From Dendrobium chrysotoxum (Eukaryota; Streptophyta; Magnoliopsida; Asparagales; Orchidaceae): a DNA stretch of 64,000 nucleotides. Below, piece after piece: positions 1-12,200 of this stretch. The notes beneath the pieces were generated by a model, which saw only the letters and a list, made by a program, of their open reading frames with translations, had not been told where the DNA came from and did not search any database. Location of the stretch: the NCBI GenBank assembly GCA_019925795.1, contig CM034314.1:82828780-82892779 (forward strand), in the 5' to 3' direction. Numbering within the stretch: the first letter of the stretch is position 1; each line of letters starts with the position of its first letter. The translations under genes were made by a program, and so were the position numbers.

Positions 1-126
1 CACCGCTGGCCGGCATTCGGCGAGATCATCGGTGCTCATGTTGCATATACTGAGGGACGTTGCGGCGGTGGCTAGTGACAACACGGCCAGTAATAGTATG
101 GCTGGTGCGCGGACGGTGGAAGCCAT
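1..126 (-). CDS. DIR1-like lipid-transfer protein, 5' part (cut by window edge)
   Basis: The reverse strand from ATG at 126-124 reads 42 codons without a stop to the window edge. It starts with a typical secretion signal: MASTVRAP, a Leu/Ala/Val core, then ATAATS. The mature start SICNMSTDDLAECRPAV has the Cys-x8-9-Cys opening and the AEC.PAV pattern of DIR1-type (DEFECTIVE IN INDUCED RESISTANCE 1) non-specific lipid-transfer proteins. These are small apoplastic eight-cysteine proteins linked to systemic acquired resistance. Only the first two cysteines lie inside the window, so the fold cannot be confirmed. The following Rab gene is on the same strand, ending 1.4 kb upstream of this start. 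The family call is likely; the exact paralogue is unknown. Confidence 0.72.
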   Translation of the reverse strand, partial: MASTVRAPAILLLAVLSLATAATSLSICNMSTDDLAECRPAV

Positions 127-172
127 ATTATTGAAAGAGTGAGAGGGAGAGGGATGTTGGAGTAATGGAGCT

Positions 173-188
173 CAGGAGTATGTATAGA
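173..188 (-). promoter_or_regulatory. possible TATA box of the DIR1-like gene
   Basis: On the reverse strand TCTATACATAC lies about 50 bases upstream of the ATG at 126, which would leave a 5' leader of only about 25 bases. GA/CT-rich runs occur on both sides. This is a motif match only. Confidence 0.3.
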
Positions 189-607
189 CAGTGCGTGTGT
201 GTGTGAGAGAGACAGAGAGACAGAGAGATTAATGGTGGAGACTGGAGGGGAAGGGGAGTCACGGGCGGGGAGAATCACGGGCAATGGAATGTGTGGCTGG
301 GTGGATGTTGCCTAGCTGTCGCATCTGTGCTCTTGTGAGTTGTCTCTCTCTCTCTCTCTCTGCCTTTGTTTTTGGAGTATTTTGTGAAGGAAAAAAATTA
401 TTTAAAGATATTATGATATAAATTATACTAAAATTAGGCTTCGTTATAAATATTTTTATTGTATTTATTTTTTAGATTATAATTATAATTTTCATTTGAA
501 GACTATTTTTTCACTGTTTAAAAAAAAATTATACTAAAAATTTACTTTTTACAATATATCAACTTTATATAGCAACAAGAAAGCTATTTCAAATGAAGAA
601 TTAATGA

Positions 608-726
608 AAGCTTCGTTTGGGATGACTTTCCTGCTGCTTCTTAAAACTATATTTTAGTTAAAAATTTAATTTTTGTACTAAAAAATTATTTTAAGAAACA
701 ATAAAAAATTCATCCCAAACGAAGCC
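608..726. mobile_element. Tourist/Harbinger-like MITE (copy a)
   Basis: About 119 bp. The ends AAGCTTCGTTTGGGA and TCCCAAACGAAGCC form an inverted repeat, with AT-rich complementary arms between. It is followed by TAA (727-729) and preceded by TGA (605-607), a decayed TAA duplication. Related copies lie at 7180, 37009, 38397 and 61198. Confidence 0.7.
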
Positions 727-1553
727 TAAATAAGGCTCTGACAACTCATAGCAACTTTTTTTATTGAGATCTATGATAGATGTTACCTTCTTAGTCTTTT
801 GTAAAGAAGCATGCAAAATGGAATGGTGATCTACATCTTGTAACAAGAAAATTATTTGAATCTTTTTTTCTCTCTTTTACACATTTATTCATTGTACAAA
901 AAAAAAAAAAACTCTGTGAATCATTTTGAACTAGATGCAATTATAAGTGCTGATGCAACAGTTATCATGCAATGCTAAAACAAGCATTTGTTCTTATAGC
1001 AAATGTTGGCATGAATACAGAAGCTTATAAATACCGTTTACAGAGGACTCCATTAATTTCAGGTGGCAGCATAAATGTGTAATGACTGGGAATAAGAATA
1101 ACAGAAGAGAAAAAAAAAATTCTGGAAGCATAACATTCCTGCCTACTGCAATTTTTGGCAGTAAATGCTCAAGTAACTAATCAGAATATTGTAATTCTTC
1201 AAAAAATCTGGCCAGTATAAACCTTTCTCTCATATTTGAAGCTTTCACACTGCAATTTGGATGTTTTTCCAGCAAGAAATTGACACTATTTAAGTACAAC
1301 AAATGCGCACATAAAAATGGCAATCACATATCAATGCTATTATAAAATTTTATTAAAACACAATGCAATATAGAGTTTGGTCTATATGATACAGAAATTC
1401 AATAGTATATTGATCTTATTATTTAAACAATGCATTGAATACAACTGATAGCAAACCCAAAACAAATCAAAGCTTATAAAATACACAAGCGCAAGAAGTT
1501 CCATTGGAGAATATCATTGGAAACACTATTAAAGTTGAAAAATTTTAAGAATC

Positions 1554-3182
1554 TTAGCAGCAAGTAAACCTACTTGATCCTTGCTTTGATCCATCAGTTC
1601 CATTGCTTTCAAGGGTTACCCTATTAAGGGAGAGCTCCCCTTTGTAGGAATCAGAGTTCAATGCTTTCCTGCTGATGTTGTTATAAATCTCCTTTATGAC
1701 TATCTCAAAGGCAGCCTTTACGTTTGTGGAATCTAGGGCTGAAGTCTCAATGAAGAAGAGCCCTTCTGCTTCTGCAAGGCTCTTTCCTTCCTCGACTGAA
1801 ACAGCCCTTATGTTCTCCAAATCACATTTGTTTCCCACAAGCATCCTCGCAATGGTGGTGTCAGAATGTGCTGCATCACATCACCAAAGAATTTTGAAAC
1901 CGTAAGCAGGAAATTTTGAAGAATAAGAAACAACCACTTTGAGAGGAAATAAATCCAACAAAATTCCATCCAAAGTTTAGCTTTTGACTAATGAAGTTAA
2001 TGCAAACCCATCTTTTGTTTAGATATGTAAGTTCAAGCACCTATACCACAGAAGAAACCTTCGCATCAAATTTTAATCATGATGGATTTCAAAGTAATTC
2101 AATTCTCTTTAAGATGTGCAATATATAAAGAAAAAATTAATTTTTATATTATAGTTATCTCAAAGTAAATTCAATAACGTTGAGATTCATCATGATTATA
2201 TTTGATCAAAATATTCAGAGCCAATTTTTTTCCTGCAAATGTGTGCTTCCATTATTCTGTAACTAAGTGAACTAGAGAACAGTACCAGGACATGCATTGA
2301 CCTATAAAATGTAACCTGGTGACAGGAAACACACGACAAGCAGCATATTCAAGGAAATAAATAAAGGTAAAAAAATTGTGTTTCATTTGATTAAAATGCC
2401 CGACCCTAACTAGTTGGGAGGATTAAGCTAATGATGATGATTAATTTTGCATGTGACTGGCAAATTTGCTAAGAATTTTCTAATTAGAATTAAGTTGAAA
2501 ATCTGCTCGTATTCGGATTGAGAGAGGTTAAATTGGAATGAGTAAAAGAATTGAAAAGAATAGCTTTTTCTACCCTTTATAATTTTGAAATTCTATTTGC
2601 CTGCTGAGCAACTGCCTACTTGTCCTGATATAAAAGCACGTTCAATTCTACTAGTTCAAAAAACCTTCATACGCAGATTGTTATGCAGTCAATCCAATAT
2701 CAATTGGAGGTATCAACAATTCTGAAACACGTGTATGGTTGGTCCATAACTGGCAAAAATAAGACACTGATTTGTTAGCTTCACCGATGGAGTTGCTAAA
2801 ATTAAAGCAGACAATCTATGCATTGACTTAAAATTCAAACATGCAGTCATCATACAATCAGCTATGTAAATTATCTAACAAACAGTATTTTTATAACTTA
2901 AAGAGTAACCTACCGACCACACGTAGTGGGATAAAGGCTTGATATTGTTGTTGTTGTAAAAAGTAATATTTGATGCAGGACATCTTAGATTAGGGATTCT
3001 TAATGAAACTAGAATAATATGATGTATATAAATCATATAAAAGGACTTGGGATTCATGTATCGCAAACCAATATATAAACAACTTGTTTTATCAAAATGC
3101 AAACTGCAAATATTGGAATTGGAACTTAAACATAATGTAATGATCGAACAACTCTCAAGTATCAACAATAATTGGAAACATG

Positions 3183-3253
<71 letters not shown>

Positions 3254-6200
3254 AAATTCGAGCATCATGTTGATATAATGAGATGAGTCCCCTAAAATTA
3301 GTTAGTCACACTTGTACTGCACTCAAAATAACAAAACTTCCTATTTGCATACACAACATTGAAAGCCAAAAGAAATCTATATTTAATCAAGGATAATAAA
3401 TTACATGCCGCACAACATCTACTTATAAACTCCTCATTTATAGACAAGTAGATAAGATTGGCCTTCTCAATTTGATTACAGATAATTGTAGAAAAATAGA
3501 AAAGTAGAAAAAAATTATTTAGGATTTTTATTGTTTGATTCTATATAAAGTATAAAAGTATATATAAACTTTTATAAAAGTCTTACAACGAAAATACATT
3601 AAAGCTATTTATAATAAAGAAAAATAAAGTCATTAAGTGGTCGATGACTAGAAGAAAACAAAATACATGAACTGCAATATTAGGGTCATAAGATGATTGA
3701 TCTAACTGTTAGAACTCTTAATCCGTGTGCTCAATGATCCCTGTCAAGATTGGTTGACTTGCAGATCCCACAATTATTCAACACTCAGCATCAAACTAAA
3801 TGATACAACTATAACATTCCAAGTTTACTTGAAATATTTGAATGTGCGGCTGTAAAGTCCTTAGATGAGAATATCTATAAGTTGATTTCTTGTTAGCATA
3901 TATAGAGTGCAAATCAATCTACTTTCGATTTTTTTTTTAAGAAATGTCTATCCAGCTCCACATCTTGGTACAATCATATTGTACTATATTACAAGCAAGA
4001 TTTATGATATATTTATTATCATAGTATATCTTATTTATCTCCTCCCATTAAATCTTCCAAAATGATTTTGATCAACAAAAGCTCAGAAATTCCTTAGGTA
4101 ATGGCTCTAAATTCAAATTCAACACTAAATCTAACTGAGCTAAGAGAGGGATATTCCTTACTATGATTGAGCAACTTCTATTCCCACTAAGTATTTGAGC
4201 CTATCAACTATTTGATCTCAAATTTTTCAGCAAGCTTTTTTCTTGAGAGACTTCTTTTCTCTATTATCATGACCTATGATAAGTATATCAACATATATAA
4301 TGAGAACTAAGATTCAACCATAAATTGAGTGATTTATGAAGAAGGGATGATATCCTTGGCTTTGTTTAAATGCAGTTTAATTCAAGACTTGCGTGAATTT
4401 TTCAAATCATACTCTCGAAGATTGTTTAAAGTCATATAGAGCTCTTTTAATTTGCATACTTTGTTCTTTATAAAAGAACTATTAAATCTAGGTGGTGGAT
4501 GTAAATGAACTTCTTCTTTAACATCCCAACGTAGGAAAGTCTTCTTTGCATCATACTGCTAGATAGACTATTCACGCTTAGTTGCAAGAGAAATTATGAT
4601 GCGTATTGTATTCATTTTTGCAACAAGAGAAAAAAGAATTTTAATCAATTCCATAAAATTAAGTATATCATTTGGCTACTAATCTCACTTTATACTACTC
4701 CAAGCTTCCATCTATATTTTACCCAAAAAAATCATCTGCATCTTAAAGTTTTCTTCTCTTTTGGTAATTCAATGATCTCCCAAGTATAATTTTGTTCCAC
4801 ATCATTCATCTCTTCAGTCATGAAATTCTTTTAATTATTATTTTCAAGTGTCTCAAATAAAATTTGTAGTATTGTAATGAAATTAAAGTTATATTTGTAA
4901 GAAAGACTTTGAGTAGAAATTTTTCAAAAAGATGCACACTAGGAGATGAGATACAAAGGGGAATAGATAATAATAGGTTGATCATTGTTAAATGATAATG
5001 GTTTCAAGTCTTGAACTTGCTACGAATTTGGTTGAATTTATTCCTTCTGGTATAAACTTGAAAGAGTACAATGTCTAAATTTTCTTTTAGTTTATGCTGT
5101 AAGAATAACAAGATGAAAGATATAAATTTCATCAAACTTAACTGTTAGTTGAGAGTTCTCCCCTTGAAGATGAGTTGGATTGAAAAAACTTTGTTTCTCA
5201 TTAAAGGTGATATCTTTTGAAGCAAGAAATTTTTTTGGTGAGAGGATGATAACACTTGTACTCTTTTTTAGTAAAAAAATATTAAATAAAAATACATTTG
5301 AGAGCTCTAGAATCAAATTTACCCTATATTATTTATGGATGTGGACATAAGCAATGCACTCAAAGATTTTTCAAAGAGATTTTGATATGAAGTTATTTGT
5401 GAGAAGGAATTTAGCTAGATAGTTTATAGGACTTTTGAAGTTATTAATTCTTGAGGTTATTTATTGATTACATACATAACAATTATGGTTGTTTCTCCCT
5501 AGTATATTTTTGACACTTGATTCTAGAAAATAAGACTCCTTGACTTTAAGAAGATGACGATTTTTTCTTAAGTCACTGCATTTTGTTAAAGAGTGTCATA
5601 ATATAAAGATTGGGGGATGATACATTCTTTTTGAAAGAAAGATATTATGTGATTAAAATAATTACAAACATTATCAGTCCGATATATCAAAATTTTCAAA
5701 CAATGGAGATAATATTCATGTTCAATTTCATTAAAAAATATATTTTGGCAATCATGTAACAATCCTGAAATCCAACAACTGTAATAGTGCTTAAACCTCA
5801 TAAGCAATCCATTAACTACCACATGATAATCCCTACTATTCAAATATCTAAAGAATCAAATAACCATAAGAATAGCCTAGAACAAGGTTTGAAATTGCAC
5901 AATCGAGCGTTGAGGTGTTTTTCTTCCATGAAGCAAAGCTTAAGCCTCGAGGCATTCTCAAGGCTTAAAACTTAGAACTAAATCATTAAATTACTAAAAA
6001 AATATTAAATAATAAGCAACATACTAATATCAAGATAAGATGTTAAAATAAGATCATAAAAATTTCAAGTCCATTAAAAGTCATACAAGACTACAAACAA
6101 CGGTAATAAATAGTCTATATCACTCTAGTTCAACATAAACAAGTAGTCTGAAGTCATAATTTATGAATTCAAAAATCACCTCCACACTCATCACTTAGGT

Positions 6201-9200
6201 CTTTATTAGAATCATCATTGTAGTTATTTGATTTCTTTCTTCCCTTATATTAAAAATAAAAAAATGGGGTGCACCAACAAGGTGAAGCAGTAGGATTAAG
6301 TGTAGGCGTTAGGGTCCCTATGGCTGCAAGTTTAAGGTAATGTGGTTCTTCTCAAGCTTAATTGAACACTACCAGATCCCAAGTCCTAGATGAGAAAAAT
6401 GGAGAGTTGTGTTAGGTAGTCGACCGCCAGCGTAAAACTTATTGAATAATCATGACATGAATCCTTTAATACATTGTGTTAATGCTAAGGCGTTCCCTGA
6501 AAGTGATGCGCTATATGGCCTGGATACAGCAAGGAGTGTGTAAGGGTCGCTGCATCGGTGCCCGTGTGTAGTGTTAAATAGGCAAGGGTTCCTAAATTTT
6601 GGATAGATGTGGGCAAAGAAGCTAGTCCATGAAACTAGAATTATGATAAGACCTTAGAATGTAGGTTCCCTAACATGCAAATTAATGGAATTAATTAATG
6701 TGCTTGGAATATCAAAAGGAAAAACTCCTAATAATAAAAATAGTTGGTGGTGGAATCAAAATGTGCAAGAAAAAATAAAAAATAAAAAGTTTGTTATAAA
6801 AATTGGTTTAGATGTAAAAACTCTGAAAATTGAGAAAGATATAAATAGATTCGTAAGGAGTCTAAGAAATCAATCTGCGATGCAAAGATTTTTTGCTTTT
6901 AATTATTTATATAATAGATTAGATACTAAAAAGAGCAAAAGATATATGTATAATTTAGCAAAACAAAGAGATAGTAATAAGGATTTAGTTCAAGTGAAGT
7001 GCATTAAAGATGAAAATCAAAAAGTGTTTTTTTTTTTAGAAGAGGATATTCAACAAAGGTGGATGAGATATTTTGCTAAGCTTTTTAATGAAGATTGTGA
7101 AAATACGATTGACTTTAGAGACCTTAGCACTCTAGACAATGGCGGAGCCATAAAATGTATTTAGGGGGGGCCTAAATTAGGATTTGTTTGGAATGGCTTT
7201 CTTACTGCTTCTAAAAGCAACTTTCTAGTATAAAAATTAAAAAATTTATACTAGAAAGTTGCTTTAAGAAACAGTAAGAAAACCGTTCCAAACAAGCCTT
7301 TAATCAAATGCTTTCCTTAAAGTATAGCTGCTATATTTACTTAGCCCTTCAACTAATTTGTCAATAACCTCATTCGAGGAGTCTCGCTCTCAATACCTGA
7401 GCTCAATGAGATATCATTCAAGTATATCCATCTCATGAATTTAATTGGTCACACACTCGAGCTATAGAATATGTTTTAAATATGTATTACTTTGATGTTG
7501 TCTTTCCTATAACATCCAAAATCTTATAAATAAAGGGTTAGTGGGCAATTTTGAGTGGCGAGAAGAGTGAAAAAGAGAGGAAATTTTGAATAGCCAAATT
7601 TATTCTAATCAAATCCTAAAGTTTTTCTTTTTAGATTCTTTAATTTCCAGTAGAATATTTTTATCTCTATTCTCTCTTGTTGATTTTATTCGCTAAAATC
7701 TTATAAATCATGTGAGTATCATTTTGACAAATATGAATTCAACATCAATGGAATGCTAAAGCAGTATGAAGTGGAGAGTTTCTTCAGCTCTTTAAAAAAT
7801 TATTTATTAACTTCAAATAATAATTCGCACAAATTCGAAAAAAATGCTCTAGCAATTTTAACATTTCTCATCGCAAAATGGTCATTCAGATATAATATGA
7901 TTTGATTACTGTTAAAATTAGATTAAAAAGTTTTGCTAAATAGGTCAATTTAATTAATTTAGTTTGAAATTAATACAATATAAATTTAATTGATTAGTTC
8001 TATTTTTTATAATAAGTTCTGCTAAAGAGGCCAATAAAATATTTGATCCAATTTTTTACATTAAGTTCACTGCTAGATTAACCTTTATACTTTTTTTAGG
8101 GGGGGCATGTCCCCCCCCCCCTCTCCCTCCGACTGTTACACCTGATGATATTCCAATAGAGGTGTGGAAATGCTTAGGAGATGAAGGAATTTCTTGGCTT
8201 ACTAAAACTTTTTAATATTATTTTGAAGACTAAAAAGATGTCAGATGAGTGGAGAAAAAGTGTGTTGATTCCTAATTTTAAGAATAAAGGTGATGGACTT
8301 ATGCAAATTATAGAGGAATTAAGTTGATGTGTCATACTTTAAAACTATGGGAGAGAGTTATGGAGCATAGGTTACGTCGTGATACTAATGTTTCTCAAAA
8401 TCAATTTGGATTCATGCCGGGTAGGTTTACTATGGAAGCTATACATTTATTGAGAGGTTTGATAGAGTATAGAGAGGATAAGGAGGATCTATATATGATT
8501 TTTATTGATTTAAAGAAAGCATATGATAAAGTTCCACGAGAAGTGCTATAGAGAGTTCTATAAAAGAAAGGGGTTAATAATATTTATATTCAAGTCATTA
8601 ATGATATGTATGCATGAGCTGTTACTTGTGTCAAACACAAGGTGGTTTGGCCAGCTATTTTCCTATTGCAATTGGATTACATCAAGGATCAGCCTTAAGC
8701 CCATATATTTTTTGCTTTAGTCATGGATGTTCTTACTAGACATTTAACCCTGGTGTATGCTTTTTGTTGATGATATTCTTCTTGTTGATAAGACTAGAAA
8801 GGGAGTTGAAGGTAAACTTGAATTATGGAGGTCAATCTTAGAGTCTAAAGGTTTTCATTTGAGTAGATCTAAAACCGAATACATAGAGTGTAATTTTAGT
8901 GGTAATAGATCTAGTGGGGGGTTCGTGACTTTAAGCGATCAAGTCATTAATAAGAGTACACGTTTTAGATATATTGGGTCTATTGTATAGAGTGACGGTG
9001 AAATAGATGGGGATATTATTAGTAGAATTCAAGTTGGTTGGTTAAAGTGGTGGAACGCATTGGGCTTCTTGTGTGATAGAAAAGTACCACTCAAACTTAA
9101 GGATAAAATTCTATAAGATAGTGGTGAGACCTGCAATGCTTTATGGCGCAGAATGTTGGCCATTAAAAGAGAAGCATAATATTAAGTTGAAGTGTTGTAG

Positions 9201-12200
9201 AGATGAGGATGCTCAAATGGATGAGTGGTTTTACTCTTAGAGACAGGATACGAAACAAGCATGTACATGAAAAAGCTGGAGTAGCTCCAATGGCAGATAA
9301 GATTAGAGAGAGTTGCCTTAAATGGTTTGGTCACATAAAACGGCAACCTTCCGATGACCCGATTAGGGGAGTAGATGTATTAGATTTGGCCTATGTTAAG
9401 AAAGGTGGAGGTAGACCTAAAAAGACTTGGTTAGAAAATATTAGAAATGACCTTTCTTTATTAGATTTAAATGAGAATTTAACTCTTAACATGATACAAT
9501 GGAGAAAAATGATTCATGTAGCCAACCCCACATAGTGGGATAAAGGCTTGATATTATTGTTGTTGTATGTATATAAAACTCATAAATTAAAAATTTTAAA
9601 TTATCTAAATCCTAATTTTTAGGTTTACATCTCTTTAAAATTACGCTAAAATTGCGTTGAGATGTGCCTTGAAGCAAGCCTCACCCTAATGAGGCACAAG
9701 TCTCATCTGGCAAGTGTGAGGCATACATTTCTTTGCCTTTTTTTTAATTCTATTGAGGCAAGTCTTGAGCTGTGCCTCAAATTGCATAATTTTAAACCAT
9801 GGCATAGAATAAGTAATGTAGTGGAGACCTGATGTAGGCAAGGATTCAAAGGAACCCTTGGCTACAAAAAGAAAACAAAATAAAAAAAAATTAGGTATCC
9901 ACAATACATTGGAGATCTAAAAAAGAAAGAATTACAACCACATAAAAGACTTGCCTGATAAAAAGAACATACAACACTTATCACTTGAAATAAAAAGGAA
10001 AAAACAACACTTTATCACATAACATAATTTTAGAACATAAAACACCTAAACAAGCTTTACATTATCGAGAAAAAAGATACAAGTGGGGTGGACTCTTGCG
10101 GAGAGAAGAAAAGGATAAGAAGCCAAGACGAAGGAGGACAAGCTCGCAAGCTTTCTTAGAAGGAAGACGAAGAGGCATTGCTCGCAAGCAATCCTCAAAA
10201 GAATCTTATTCCAAATATTGGTCACATAACACACACACAACTCTCTACAAAACACCTAATATTTATAGGAGAAATAGAGGAAACCAAACAGCCATATCAA
10301 GCTAATAAAAACAGGGAAATGAAAGGCCAAAAGACACCACAACAGCCCCCCAAATTCTGCACAGAAAACAGGAAGAAAAGCCACGGGAAAGCAGCCAGGG
10401 AAGAAACTGAAAAGCCAGAACAGAGAACCGGGACAGCATACCAGGAGGCGGAACCAACAGCCCAGAGAACCGGAACAGACAGGGAAAAAGGGAGAAGAAC
10501 CAACCATAAGGAGCAGCAGTAGGAGGAAACTGAAAGGCCAAGGTGGAGGGGAAGCACTTGGACAGCCATCATTAATGAGCTAACACATAGCAGCTACCAA
10601 AAATAGCCCAAAACCAAGCAGCCAAGCCCAAACCGAGACCCACCAGCAAACAGCCCAAAGAACAAAATTTTTGTTTTGTTTTGACCCCCCTTACCTACAT
10701 CAATTCTCCCCAACTTGAAAAGGCTCATCTTCAGATGAGGATGCTTTAGATTTTTCATTACGAGGCAAAGGTGGCTCTTTATCCAATTGTTCAATTAACT
10801 TTGTGTACTTTCTTTAGATTATTTCTTTTTCCTGATTGAATTGAGCCTGCAGATGACTCTTTCTCTTTTCGTACTTTTCCATACTCAAAACCATTCTTTC
10901 CTTAATCTTGTATAGCTCATTCTGGATAGGATTTGTTGAACTTCCTTGCGACGGAACCCATCTGTTGGTTGAAATTTGGACTTCAAAATTACCTGGCTGA
11001 TTTTCTAAAACAATAGACTCGATTTTTTCTTGATTTTTCATTTTTATAAAGAAAAAAAGACCCAACAAAAACCTAGACTCACACAACCAACTTAGGATAT
11101 ACTAAACTTGTTCTGATACCATTTTGATGTAGGCAAGGATTCAAAAGAACCCTTGGTTACAAAAAGAAAACAAAATAAAAAAAATTTAGGTCTCCACAAT
11201 ACATTGGAGACCTAAAAAAGAAAGAATTACAACCACATAAAAGACTTGCCTGATAAAAAGAACATACAACACTTATCACTTGAAATAAAAAAGGAAAAAC
11301 AACACTTTATCACATAACATAATTTTAGAACATAAAACACCTAAATCAGCTTTATATTATCGAGAAGAAAGATACAAGTAGGGTGGACTCTTGCGGAGAG
11401 AAGAAAAGGATAAGAAGCCAAGACGAAGGAGGACAAGCTCACAAGCTTTCTTAGAAGGAAGAAGAAGACGAAGAGGCATTGCTCGCAAGCAATCCTCAAA
11501 AGAAACCCGCAGGTTCTTATTCCAAATATTGGTCACATAACACACACAACTCTCTACAAAACACCTAATATTTATAGGAGAAATAGAGGAAACCAAACAG
11601 CCATATCAAGCTAATAAAAACAGGGAAATGAAAGGCCAAAAGACACCACAACAGCCCCCCAAATTCTGCACAGAAAACAGGATGAAAAGCCACGGGAAAG
11701 CAGCCATGGAAGAAATCGAAAAGCCAGAACAGAGAACCGGGACAGCATACCAGGAGGCGGAACCAGCAACCCAGAGAACCGGAATAGAGAGGAAAAAAGG
11801 GAGAAGAACCAGCCATAAGGAGTAACACAAGGAGGAAACTGAAAGGCCAAGGAGGAGGGGAAGCATTTGGACAGCCATCATTAATGAGCTAACACATAGC
11901 AGCTCCCAAAAACAGCCCAAAACCAAGCAGCCAAGCCCAAACCGAGACCCCCCCCCCCACCCTCTTGCCTACATCAAGACCCACACCAATCTACCGAATT
12001 TGGAAAAAGCTTGACCTTAATAAGTTAAGCTTATGGTATTCATCAATAGAACTTTAAACTTGAGGGCATCCAAGAATCAAACCAAACAAGCCTTTTAACA
12101 AACCATATAGATCGACATAATACTAGGAAAAAATAGTCAACATAATAGGAAAAAATAAATGCATCCCTTTCAAGGCCATCCTCACAAGCATGCACCAAAC

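Larger units (their letters stand above)
127..1553. other. intergenic: DIR1-like promoter side and RABA5 3' UTR side
   Basis: No coding signal. It holds short GA/GT-rich runs (about 137-230), a CT microsatellite (about 342-362), one Tourist-like MITE (608-726) and AT-rich DNA. The part next to 1553 should be the 3' untranslated region of the Rab gene on the reverse strand; reverse-strand AATAAA-like hexamers occur near 1345-1355. Confidence 0.6.
6260..9567 (+). mobile_element. RTE-clade LINE, internally deleted and interrupted
   Basis: The 5' leader (about 6260-6660) runs directly into the linker reading GISKGKTPNNKNSWWWNQNV (from about 6700), so most of the endonuclease domain is missing. 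Reverse transcriptase resumes after an insertion: DDIPIEVWKCLGDEG (about 8147), NQFGFMPGR, FIDLKKAYDKVPREVL (8500-8551) and the catalytic box as FVDD (about 8760). The C-terminal region RMLKWMSGFTLRDRIRNKH to WRKMIHVANPT spans 9203-9535. The 3' end is a GTT-repeat tail. RTE elements spread by target-primed reverse transcription. Many stops and frameshifts make this copy inactive. Confidence 0.85.
5884..9803. mobile_element. TIR element split by an RTE insertion
   Basis: The left end CAAGGTTTGAAATTGCACAA and the right end read in reverse (GCCATGGTTTAAAATTATGC) form an imperfect inverted repeat. Inside both ends are runs rich in GAGGC/GCCTC (5905-5965 and 9660-9775). Removing the RTE between about 6260 and 9567 leaves a roughly 600-bp inverted-repeat element of a type common in plants. 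No target duplication could be fixed. Confidence 0.45.
9830..11976 (-). mobile_element. small two-LTR retrotransposon with intact ends and TSD
   Basis: Two long direct repeats (9830-10702 and 11125-11976) begin TGATGTAGG and end CATCA. They enclose only 422 bp and are flanked by the 5-bp duplication AGACC (9825-9829 and 11977-11981). On the reverse strand a tRNA-Met-type primer site TGGTATCAGAAC follows the 5' LTR, and GGGGAGAAT precedes the 3' LTR as polypurine tract. There is no protease, reverse transcriptase or integrase. It must be mobilised in trans, like TRIM/LARD-class elements. Confidence 0.88.

Noticed and set aside
72..284. 70-codon reverse ORF overlapping the DIR1-like start
   Set aside because: Out of frame with the signal-peptide frame and made of GA-repeat translations; the DIR1-like frame explains the region.
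3047..3286. 79-codon ORF across the (TA)n repeat
   Set aside because: Ile-Tyr repeat reading of a microsatellite.
10178..10572. Overlapping ORFs in the small element's LTRs (also 11565-11926)
   Set aside because: Open in five frames on both strands, as expected for a low-stop purine-rich tract; no frame is favoured.
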